64,000 nucleotides of DNA from Bacteroidota bacterium. GTDB taxonomy: Bacteria; Bacteroidota; Bacteroidia; Chitinophagales; Chitinophagaceae. Both the position numbers and the translations under genes were made by a program. Numbering within the stretch: the stretch's first letter is position 1; the number at the start of each line of letters is the position of its first letter. The DNA lies in contig JAEZGI010000050.1 in NCBI GenBank assembly GCA_023416995.1, positions 21,614-85,613 on the forward strand. Reading direction: 5' to 3'. The notes below the pieces were generated by a model. The model searched no databases and was not told the origin of the DNA. It saw nothing but the letters and a program-made list of their open reading frames with translations. Of the stretch, positions 54,601 through 61,558 are shown piece after piece.

Positions 54601-57012
54601 ATAACCGTCATCTGCAATCCCAAAAAATCTGTCTTGTGTATATACATCTGCGGTACTTTTCCTGCTAACGGGGCGGCCGGTTTCATCAAAAACTGTTGAA
54701 TAAAAATCAGCTTGTAATACACCCATGTTAGCAAACATGGCAGGAACCTTATAAGATTCCGTAGCATTTCCACCAGCATCGGTTTTACCTTCACGCACGA
54801 TTTTTTCCTGCGTTAATCCCTGGTTTTGCAGACCAAAATTATAGGATGGAAATTTTTGAACACCAAACTTTTTCGATTTAAGCTGGATCTCCAACTCGTA
54901 ATTACGATTGGCTGCAGGCGGACCAAAAAAATTCATGGCGTTTACAGTAAGTGCTATTTCATCTCCGGGTATAAGTGAAGATTTACTGAGATTCGTGGTG
55001 ACCCGAATACGATCAGGTACAAACTCTTCGATACTAAAATTTTTTGTTGCAAGCAGTACCTGGTTGGCAGTGGCTACTTCCAGTGAATAAGTACCGGTAA
55101 TGGCAGACACCGGTACGTCTACTTCCCCCGCAATGGAACCGGCTTCATTCAATGTTTTACGAAAGGTTTTGAACTCTTTGCCATTGGGGAGCAGGAACCT
55201 CAGTATCACCGGCATCTCACCGGGGCTCTTCCATTCACGGTCACGTATGATAGCAGAGAAATTAACCTTTTCGCCTGGCCGGTAGATGTCTCTCTCTGCG
55301 TATACAAAAGCATCAAGACCACTTTGACCGATAGTTTTACCCCCTGTTTCAAAACGGGATGTGTTAACGCGCGATCCTGAAAATGACAGGTAATTGAAAT
55401 CGGCTGTAGTTTTTGCTACTATCATGGCAGGTCTGAAGCCTTCTACCCCGCGTGTTGAATAGGCTACTTCTGCAACACCATCTTCTTTTGTGGCACCTAC
55501 ACCAATCACCTGGTTGTTGTTACCATAAACCACAACATTTACTCCTGGCAAAGGCATGGCGGTCTGCAAACTGTTTGCAAAAACCAATAACTTATCCTTT
55601 GCTTCTCTTGCAATCAGTCCTATATCCGACTTCGAAATAAAGCGGCTGTCTGTTACCCAGTAATCCGTAGCAGAGCGCACCTTGATGTGATAGATTCCTT
55701 TAAGGTCAGCAAGTTTGTCTTCGATATTCATGCTTAGCAGGCGGCTGTTACCGTATTTTGGAAGCGAGCGGGTATCCAGTTCCTGTTCATAGATCACATC
55801 TCCAAAAGCAGGTTGCCCCTGTCCGTATTCATCATCATAATATTCGTTTTGCCCGCCCATACGATCCTGCGGATAATATCCATAACGTTCAGCGTGCAAA
55901 AGATTTGATTCATAGATCTTTGAAATGATCACTTTGATCTTTGGCACATTTACTATCCTTAATTCAACCTGTTGGTTACCTCTGCCAGCAAGGTACACCG
56001 CTTTGCTGTTTGCAAAACTTACAGATGGTTCGAGTTCGCCAAAAGCGATGTTATTGTTATAATCTTCTTTTAACGTTCCGCCGATACGGCCGCGAAGTCC
56101 GTTAACCAGTTCCAATACATAAGATTTTGTTGCATCGAACTGATCACTTCTGATCACAAATCCATCATCAGTTTTTTCAGTCGTGAATTTAACTGCGGGC
56201 GTGATTTTTATAAAAGAAGAAAGATTATCGGGTATGATCTCCTGGCTTGTTTTTACAAATACTTCTCCGCTCACACCGTTATGTTCAGTGGTAACATCGT
56301 TGATGGTGAGATTGAAAGGAGAAGATATCATGACCTCAGTTTCTATAACATTTTCGCTGGCGTTGCTTCCTCCTTTCGGCAGCAGCCCTTTATCTATTGA
56401 AACTTTCGCCTGGAGATCTTTATCAGCCAATGCAATCCCAGCCAATCGCAGCGTAATTCTTTGATCCGGAGAAACGGTAATTAGCTGGTGGTTGACCGCC
56501 GCTCCGGCAACGGTGACAGATACCCGCTCGCGCAATTGTGCCGGATCAACTGCGTAGTTAAAATATAAATCAATTTGGGGTGCGGCTTCGTTTGCCGTTC
56601 CTGTGAGCACCCAGGCACTATTTGCATTTTCAAGTTTTAATGATGGGGTGGAGAATACCAGTTTATCATCCTGCGCTACTTTGTCAAAGGCTGACCAGGC
56701 AAGCACTTCGTCGGTTATGGTAGCAGTGAACTTCGTGGCCGGTGACAGTGCCTTTGCGGGTGAAAAGATCAATTGATCAGGTGCCTCCCAGCGAAACCGG
56801 CCGGCAATGGCTGGTGAAAAGTTTATATATGGAGTCGAATCCCAGCGATTAAGCATAGAGTCTGCGACCAGTGATTTATTGAAACGAAAAACCAGATTCC
56901 CAAGCGGGGCCACCTCTTCTTTTGCATTGGTGTAATCAAGTTTTACGATATTCCTGTTGCAGGATAGTACAAAGATCATCGCCAGTAAGGCAATTAATGG
57001 GTTAAGACGCAT
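51613..57012 (-). CDS. Bacterial alpha-2-macroglobulin lipoprotein
   Basis: 1799 residues. Lipoprotein signal MRLNPLIALLAMIFVLSC. Contains the macroglobulin-domain succession, a bait-like region around residue 1000-1060, and the thioester motif YGCTEQ with Cys1338 (codon at 52999-53001) in the alpha-helical TED domain. Bacterial A2Ms are thought to trap proteases in the periplasm, protecting cells when the outer membrane or wall is breached. Divergently next to pbpC, the pairing known from many bacteria. Complete gene. Confidence 0.93.
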   Translation of the reverse strand: MRLNPLIALLAMIFVLSCNRNIVKLDYTNAKEEVAPLGNLVFRFNKSLVADSMLNRWDSTPYINFSPAIAGRFRWEAPDQLIFSPAKALSPATKFTATITDEVLAWSAFDKVAQDDKLVFSTPSLKLENANSAWVLTGTANEAAPQIDLYFNYAVDPAQLRERVSVTVAGAAVNHQLITVSPDQRITLRLAGIALADKDLQAKVSIDKGLLPKGGSNASENVIETEVMISSPFNLTINDVTTEHNGVSGEVFVKTSQEIIPDNLSSFIKITPAVKFTTEKTDDGFVIRSDQFDATKSYVLELVNGLRGRIGGTLKEDYNNNIAFGELEPSVSFANSKAVYLAGRGNQQVELRIVNVPKIKVIISKIYESNLLHAERYGYYPQDRMGGQNEYYDDEYGQGQPAFGDVIYEQELDTRSLPKYGNSRLLSMNIEDKLADLKGIYHIKVRSATDYWVTDSRFISKSDIGLIAREAKDKLLVFANSLQTAMPLPGVNVVVYGNNNQVIGVGATKEDGVAEVAYSTRGVEGFRPAMIVAKTTADFNYLSFSGSRVNTSRFETGGKTIGQSGLDAFVYAERDIYRPGEKVNFSAIIRDREWKSPGEMPVILRFLLPNGKEFKTFRKTLNEAGSIAGEVDVPVSAITGTYSLEVATANQVLLATKNFSIEEFVPDRIRVTTNLSKSSLIPGDEIALTVNAMNFFGPPAANRNYELEIQLKSKKFGVQKFPSYNFGLQNQGLTQEKIVREGKTDAGGNATESYKVPAMFANMGVLQADFYSTVFDETGRPVSRKSTADVYTQDRFFGIADDGYYYYTLNQPIRFPLLAVDKNQQLLNSTRAEVKIIKHEYRTVLSRAGSYFRYESQPDDKLMKAETITVGGENSAYSFTPRSPGNYEIRIYVPGANAYVSKSFYSYGSWGNNNSSFEVNTEGNIDISLNKTAYEPGETVKALFKAPFNGRMLVTLETDQVLSYQYIDVTNRTASLDLKMTEAHMPNVYITASLIKPHTQTDIPLTVAHGFQSVKVDAKSRQIPVNIVSAKSVRSRTKQQVRVKAAPGSFVTLAAVDNGVLQVSGFETPDPYAHFYAKKALGVNSFDIYPLLFPELKATLSSTGGDGNLSMDKRVNPMPAKRVKLVSYWSGIRKTNGNGEAEFDFEVPQFSGEIRLMAVAYKDNKFGSQATTMTVADPLVLSSSLPRFMSPGDTVHMPVTITNTTAKAGTAAATLRVTGPLKVLGEATQQVPLTANSESRVLFSVAASEAIGTGNIRLEVNGQGEKFLEENDISVRPSAPLQVLTGSGIVNGAGKTAINIPVSDFLPNTSSYKLVISRNPALQLGKQLRYLVQYPYGCTEQIISSAFAQLYFGDIAEQLYGRSSTTTGMRANANYNVSEAIRKIKLRQLYNGGLALWEGEGTEHWWTSVYATHFLIEASRAGFEVDKRLLDGLLIYVNAKLRNKQTVNYYYNQKQQKKIAPKEIGYSLYVLALADRANISVMNYYKANQALLSLDSRYLLSAAYAIGGDKTKFRELLPVSFSGEVADIETGGSFSSPIRDEAVALNALLEVDPSNAQIGVMAKHISDQLNQRNWFNTQESSFSLLALGKMARAAAKSTVTGDVQVNGKTVAQVGSQVVQLNNKQLNGNSITLATKGEGQLYYFWESEGISASGSYKEEDNYLKVRKRFFDRSGNLVHAQNFRQNELVIVELALEKSYSGSVENVVITDMLPAGFEIENPRTREIPGMDWIKNAAVPVALDVRDDRINLFVDLFNNRQVYYYAVRAVTPGVYRMGPVSADAMYNGEYHSYNGGGTIRVVE

Positions 57013-57135
57013 AGCGAAGTTGGTTATGAGCTTGGCAATAAGGTTCGTAGATTAAAAGTATTGAATGCTTCTTGTATCACATAACAGAAATGATGAAATT
57101 AGCAGTGTGAGATTAGCAAAAAGGTGTAACATATT

Positions 57136-59451
57136 ATGTTAAAAAGGTTCAAAAGATGGCAACGCGTGATGGCAATCATGGGTATAAGTATAGCCCTGTT
57201 AGTTTGCCTGTTCATCGTATTGAACCTGGTGTTCCCGTTGCGTGTCACCACATCTTATTCAACGGCCATTTATGATGAAAAAGGTGAACTGCTGCATGCT
57301 TATCTTACTCCGGATCAAAAGTGGCGGCTTAAAACGGACCTCGATGAGATTTCCCCGCTGTTAAAAAAAACAATAGTTTTTAAAGAAGACAGGTATTTCT
57401 ATCAGCATCCTGGCATTAATCCGCTGGCGATGACGCGTGCACTTGTCAATAATATTTTCAGGGGACGTCGCACTTCGGGAGCATCTACCATTACCATGCA
57501 GGTAGCAAGGGCGCTGGAACCGCGGGAACGCACTTACATCAGCAAACTGCTTGAAGCATTCAGGGCATTGCAACTGGAACTCCGTTTTTCCAAAGCAGAG
57601 ATCCTTCGTATGTATCTCAACCTTGTACCTTATGGAGGCAATATAGAAGGTGTAAAATCTGCTGCGTGGATATATTTTAAAAAGGATCCGGACCATTTAT
57701 CGCTTGCAGAAATCACTGCTTTATCAATTATTCCGAATCGCCCTTCATCGTTGGTTATTGGAAAACACAATGACCGGATTATACAGGAACGTAATAAATG
57801 GTTGCAACGGTTTCGTGATGAAGGTTTGTACAGCGAAGCCGAAATTGCTGATGCTTTGGATGAACCGTTAACCGCAACGCGTGGTAAGATGCCCGGGCTT
57901 GTTCCGCACCTGGCTCAGCAATTAAAAAAAAGCGGGGAAGCGTCGATAGTCACTACTATTTCAATGAACATGCAATCGCGCCTCGAAAAGATAGTGGCAG
58001 ATTATTCTGCCGCGCATCGTTTGCAGCAGATCAAGAACGCCGCGGTAATGGTCATTGATAACAGGACACATAAGGTGGTTGCCTATATAGGTTCCTCAGA
58101 TTTCAGGGACACGATTGATGCGGGCCAGGTAAATGGTGTGATAGCTATTCGGCAACCCGGCAGCACGTTGAAACCGCTTGTGTATGCTTTGGCTATTGAT
58201 GAAGGTTTGATAACACCCAAAACCATCCTGGAGGATGTTTCGGTTAACTATGCGGGTTATGCGCCCGAAAATTATGACAGGCAGTTCAATGGACCGGTGG
58301 CGATGGATTATGCATTGGAACATTCATTGAACATACCGGCTGTGCGTACGCTGAAATTGTTAGGTAAAGATGCACTCGTTGATAAACTCGCGATTTGCGG
58401 CTTCAGACAGATAACACGTGATCAGCGGAAACTGGGTTTGTCGATGGTGCTGGGAGGTTGCGGAGCCACACTGGAGGAATTAACGGGTTTGTATTCGGTT
58501 TTTGCAAATGATGGTTTGTACATACGACCGGGCTTGCTTGCTGATAAAAAGAAAGCAGCTTCATCGAAAGTGGTTAGTCCTGCCGCTGCCTTTATGATCA
58601 ATGAAGTACTATCAAAAGTTAACCGGCCCGATTTCCCCTTGAACTGGCAGAGCACGGAACGGATGCCAAAGATCGCATGGAAAACAGGCACCAGTTATGG
58701 CCGCCGTGATGCCTGGAGCATTGGTTATAATAAAAACTTCACCGTCGGTGTATGGCTGGGGAATTTTTCCGGCACTGGTGTTTCAAGTCTTAGTGGCGCA
58801 AACACCGCTACACCGCTGCTGTTTCGCATCTTCAATACTATTGATTACGACAGTGACCAGGAGTGGTTTTCAAAACCGGCAGATTGTATGGACAGGATCG
58901 TTTGCGCAGCGTCTGGTTTGCCGCCGGCAGCGTTTTGTAATGATATTATCGGTGATTATTATTTGCCGATGGTGTCATCTTCAAAACAATGTTCGCATTT
59001 GCAGGAGGTATTTGTTTCGGCAGATGAAAAAATGGCTTATTGCCGGAGCTGTTTGCCTGTAGCTGGATATAAGACGAAATTGTACAGCAATCACTCGCAC
59101 CAGTTGTTAAAATATTTTGATGAACACAAGGTCGCTTATGCGCGGATGCCGCCGCATAACCTTGAATGCGAGAAAGTGTTCCAGGAAAGCGGGCCGGTGA
59201 TAACATTTCCATCTAACGGTGCCGAGTACCTGCTGAGCAGATCGAGTCCTGAGCCGTTGCAATTACGATGCCGGGCGGCCGCGGATGTATCTAAAGTGTA
59301 CTGGCACATCAATGATAAATTTTATAAAGCAACCGATGCTTCGGGGAGGCAATTTTTTATACCGGAGGAAGGGCTGGTTAAAATTTCGTGTACCGATGAT
59401 AAGGGGCGGAACAGGGATATCCGGATTAGGGTGAAGTATGTTGATTTGTAA
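57136..59451 (+). CDS. pbpC: Penicillin-binding protein 1C
   Basis: Bifunctional peptidoglycan glycosyltransferase/transpeptidase. 771 residues: membrane anchor about 10-33, GT51 domain with catalytic E84 (KEDRYFYQHPG) and KAEILRMYLN, transpeptidase domain with S343-xx-K346 (RQPGSTLKP), SLN (about 396) and KTGTS (about 516), and the C-terminal BiPBP_C domain from about 680. Encoded divergently from the A2M gene, its usual partner. Confidence 0.95.
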   Translation: MLKRFKRWQRVMAIMGISIALLVCLFIVLNLVFPLRVTTSYSTAIYDEKGELLHAYLTPDQKWRLKTDLDEISPLLKKTIVFKEDRYFYQHPGINPLAMTRALVNNIFRGRRTSGASTITMQVARALEPRERTYISKLLEAFRALQLELRFSKAEILRMYLNLVPYGGNIEGVKSAAWIYFKKDPDHLSLAEITALSIIPNRPSSLVIGKHNDRIIQERNKWLQRFRDEGLYSEAEIADALDEPLTATRGKMPGLVPHLAQQLKKSGEASIVTTISMNMQSRLEKIVADYSAAHRLQQIKNAAVMVIDNRTHKVVAYIGSSDFRDTIDAGQVNGVIAIRQPGSTLKPLVYALAIDEGLITPKTILEDVSVNYAGYAPENYDRQFNGPVAMDYALEHSLNIPAVRTLKLLGKDALVDKLAICGFRQITRDQRKLGLSMVLGGCGATLEELTGLYSVFANDGLYIRPGLLADKKKAASSKVVSPAAAFMINEVLSKVNRPDFPLNWQSTERMPKIAWKTGTSYGRRDAWSIGYNKNFTVGVWLGNFSGTGVSSLSGANTATPLLFRIFNTIDYDSDQEWFSKPADCMDRIVCAASGLPPAAFCNDIIGDYYLPMVSSSKQCSHLQEVFVSADEKMAYCRSCLPVAGYKTKLYSNHSHQLLKYFDEHKVAYARMPPHNLECEKVFQESGPVITFPSNGAEYLLSRSSPEPLQLRCRAAADVSKVYWHINDKFYKATDASGRQFFIPEEGLVKISCTDDKGRNRDIRIRVKYVDL

Positions 59452-59456
59452 TACAA

Positions 59457-59490
59457 TTGGCTTCATAACATTTTTTGGAAGCCAAATTTG
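59457..59490 (+). terminator. Possible terminator after pbpC
   Basis: TTGGCTTC (59457-59464) pairs with GAAGCCAA (59478-59485), 13-base loop, but only a weak ATTTG follows, so termination is uncertain. Confidence 0.45.
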
Positions 59491-59583
59491 ACTCAAAGCA
59501 AAGCCCAAATCGACCAATGCTGACATTGAAAGATTTATCAAAATCCACCTTAGATAGCGTGTGATTGGTAATCCACCGATTTG

Positions 59584-59853
59584 TTACTCTTTCGTCTTGA
59601 TTACTCGGAAGCTTACAACATCTTGTTTAATGCCCGTGGTATAAGTCCAGTTGACGGGTTACGGGTCGTCCACACGCATCAAAATTTTGAAGGGCGACGA
59701 CAGCGCTTGAACTTTCTGTGGCGGATAAAATAACTCTAAGTAATCCAAGTGAGTGTAATAGACCGTTACGACACGTCCTTGTTTAACAATCACAAAATGT
59801 AGACCGTTGGCAGTTTGCAAATACTGAAATTCACGAGCAATACTGCTTTTCAT
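59584..59853 (-). pseudogene. Short frame with one in-frame stop
   Basis: From ATG at 59853 the frame encodes 64 residues (MKSSIAREFQYLQTANG... to LMRVDDP) to a TAA at 59659-59661. The same frame then continues for another 24 residues (PVNWTYTTGIKQDVVSFRV...) to TAA at 59584-59586. The continuation looks protein-like, so this may be an 88-residue gene interrupted by a stop codon. No family recognised. Alternatively the 64-residue frame is a complete gene. Confidence 0.35.
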
Positions 59854-59898
59854 AGTCGCCGCATTACTACTTTGTTTCCTTTACAGTTCCGTTTTCTT

Positions 59899-60042
59899 TC
59901 AATACGCTCTTTTTATTTGAACAACTTCGCTGATGGTGTGGGTATTTGAAGCCGGTAATAAGGAAGTTTCACCTGAAAGACAACGACTGATCAAATATTC
60001 TCCTTTATAATTTTGATAAATTTGTACTGGATGTTCCCACAT
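59899..60042 (-). CDS. Possible micro-ORF (47 residues)
   Basis: Starts ATG at 60042 (MWEHPVQIYQNYKGEYLISR...), ending TGA at 59899. An AAGGAG sequence (minus strand, 60000-60005) precedes an in-frame TTG at 59992-59994, so a shorter 32-residue version could be translated instead. It overlaps, in a different frame, the 36-residue frame at 60005-60115. No known family. Confidence 0.2.
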   Translation of the reverse strand: MWEHPVQIYQNYKGEYLISRCLSGETSLLPASNTHTISEVVQIKRAY

Positions 60043-60115
60043 TTGTCAGGTTGTTGTAACCATGAACATCAAGTATAGGTGCTTTCACTTGTGTACGTAA
60101 AAAAATCCCAAACAT
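60005..60115 (-). CDS. Possible micro-ORF (36 residues)
   Basis: ATG at 60115 preceded by an A-rich tract (AAATAAATAA), typical of translation starts in this phylum; encodes MFGIFLRTQVKAPILDVHGY... to TAA at 60005-60007. Its end is followed at once by AAGGAG and a TTG in the next frame. No family recognised. Confidence 0.2.
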   Translation of the reverse strand: MFGIFLRTQVKAPILDVHGYNNLTNVGTSSTNLSKL

Positions 60116-60155
60116 TTATTTATTTTCTAAAATTTACATTACATTCATAATGTGA

Positions 60156-60311
60156 TTACAGATTCGCGCTCTCAATTGAACCTTCTTTGAGCGCAATAGC
60201 GATCGGCATAAGTCCTCTGATGGTTTCAAAACGTGGCTGACCTTTTTTATAATTTTTAATTTTACATATTGGTTGTAGTTGCCAATACGGCGGAAGTTTA
60301 GTACAAGTCAT
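60156..60311 (-). CDS. Possible small gene (51 residues)
   Basis: ATG at 60311, TAA at 60156-60158; encodes MTCTKLPPYWQLQPICKIKN... with a C-terminal RFETIRGLMPIAIALKEGSI stretch. Its ATG overlaps by four bases (ATGA) the stop of an open frame upstream (60308-60436), the type of overlap used in translational coupling. No family recognised; could be part of a degraded mobile element. Confidence 0.3.
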   Translation of the reverse strand: MTCTKLPPYWQLQPICKIKNYKKGQPRFETIRGLMPIAIALKEGSIESANL

Positions 60312-60436
60312 TCGGTCAAGTTTTTAAGAGTCAACGACGCGTAATACGCTTGATATAATTCGATGGTCCCTTCAATCAAGTAGTATACTATGAAGGGTCT
60401 AACCTCAAAATCGTTTGAATTTGATTTGCGGCTTAG
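60308..60436 (-). other. Open frame without a normal start, overlapping the small gene
   Basis: 42 codons between TAA (60437-60439) and TGA (60308-60310), reading SNDFEVRPFIVYYLIEG... to LKNLTE. There is no ATG in this frame, so it looks like the 3' end of a gene whose 5' part is lost or frameshifted. The start codon of the next frame sits inside its stop. Confidence 0.25.
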
Positions 60437-60743
60437 TTATATTTGAAATGACGCATCTTGGATACATAAGTGCCTAGCAACTAGGAAGGCTTTCTTGTTA
60501 GTTTAATATGAATACCTAATTGATGTGAATAGTAGTATAGCCGAAGCTGTGGAGACTTTGATGATATCAAAACCTGTATTAGCCTTGTAATGCGTTGTAT
60601 AACAATTTCTCATCGGTAGATTTATGGTTGTTAATCAAAAAACTGATAGTTGGGGTTCGTAACTAATATCTGTGATACTACATTAAGGAACTCTGTTGAT
60701 AACAGATCTCCAATGACATCTAAGGAGTTTTGCCCACACGCAA

Positions 60744-60765
60744 TTGTGTCTTTCGAAATACACAA
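60744..60765. promoter_or_regulatory. Near-perfect 22-base palindrome (operator-like)
   Basis: TTGTGTC-TTTCGAAA-TACACAA; 20 of 22 positions are symmetric (the two mismatched positions are C7 and T16). It lies 39-60 bases upstream of the beta-barrel start codon, where a repressor or activator site would act. No regulator gene is adjacent. Confidence 0.5.
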
Positions 60766-60804
60766 CGGTGAGATCAACTGAGTTCTAATTTTAAAGTCGC
60801 CAAT

Positions 60805-61548
60805 ATGAAAGCTTCACAAAAAAAATCGAAATTTCCACTTACTGCCTTGACCGTTCGATGGGCGCTGCTTACAACACTTTCCGGAATGTCACTACATTTG
60901 GCAGCGCAGGGAGGCAAATATTCACTTGCTGTCAGAGTCCCTTTTCAGGCGGAGTTTCAGAAGGTGGAAATTGTCTATGGCCCTGATGAGATACAAAGAA
61001 AACGTGCATTAAACTTTGGGCTAGACGCTATCCTAGCTTACAAATTGTCTTCAAAGCTTGTCATTTCCACTGGCGTAGGTTACTTCCGTCATCGATTTAA
61101 CATTCGGCGCCTTTATGACCACCAAGCGCTCAATCCTAGAATAGATAGTCTGCCTTACGCCTCGTTTACTGAGAATTACGACTATCATCTTTTGCGTGTC
61201 CCAATTGGAATCCGGTATTTGTCGCGGCCGGTTAAAATCTCAACGAGTATAGCCTTAGAATATGCGCCTGGTTTTGCATTTACCAACAAGTATAATGGTC
61301 ATAAGCTTTTTTCACACTCAAATCAGAAATTAAACGAGCGCAGATTTTTTTCACATTCGCTGCTTATTTCAGCACGAATTCCTTTAGTTATCAATCGCTA
61401 TGGATTTGCTGGTATTGAACCATACGTTCGAATTTTACACAGTTATAAAAAAGATCGTATTTTTTTTGAACAAGGGAATGAAGGTGTTACCCGATTTTTT
61501 GACGCTATCGGAATGTCATTAATATACCAATTTCAGTTTGACCGCTAA
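60805..61548 (+). CDS. Outer-membrane beta-barrel protein
   Basis: 247 residues with a signal sequence (about 1-34). The body alternates hydrophobic and polar residues in short strands (KLVISTGVGYFRHRFN, DYHLLRVPIGIRYLS, IALEYAPGFAF) and ends with an aromatic C-terminus (SLIYQFQFDR), as in small PorT/OmpW-like barrels of Bacteroidetes. Precise family unknown. Ten bases before the protease gene, thus almost certainly co-transcribed. Confidence 0.75.
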   Translation: MKASQKKSKFPLTALTVRWALLTTLSGMSLHLAAQGGKYSLAVRVPFQAEFQKVEIVYGPDEIQRKRALNFGLDAILAYKLSSKLVISTGVGYFRHRFNIRRLYDHQALNPRIDSLPYASFTENYDYHLLRVPIGIRYLSRPVKISTSIALEYAPGFAFTNKYNGHKLFSHSNQKLNERRFFSHSLLISARIPLVINRYGFAGIEPYVRILHSYKKDRIFFEQGNEGVTRFFDAIGMSLIYQFQFDR

Positions 61549-61558
61549 ACCTGATTTT

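Larger units (their letters stand above)
59452..60804. other. AT-rich region without a conventional gene
   Basis: 1.35 kb between pbpC and the beta-barrel gene, visibly richer in A and T than the genes to its left. It holds no long ORF. On the minus strand there is a chain of short frames (59584-60436). On the plus strand I see only hairpins (CCCTTCA/TGAAGGG around 60368-60397 and CCTAG/CTAGG at 60473-60485) and a 22-base near-palindrome at 60744-60765. No tRNA, RNase P, tmRNA or transposase signature was recognised. Confidence 0.6.

Noticed and set aside
59452..60804. A noncoding RNA such as RNase P, tmRNA or SRP RNA in the gap
   Set aside because: None of the conserved core sequences of these RNAs is present; the coding-like frames on the minus strand explain part of the region better.
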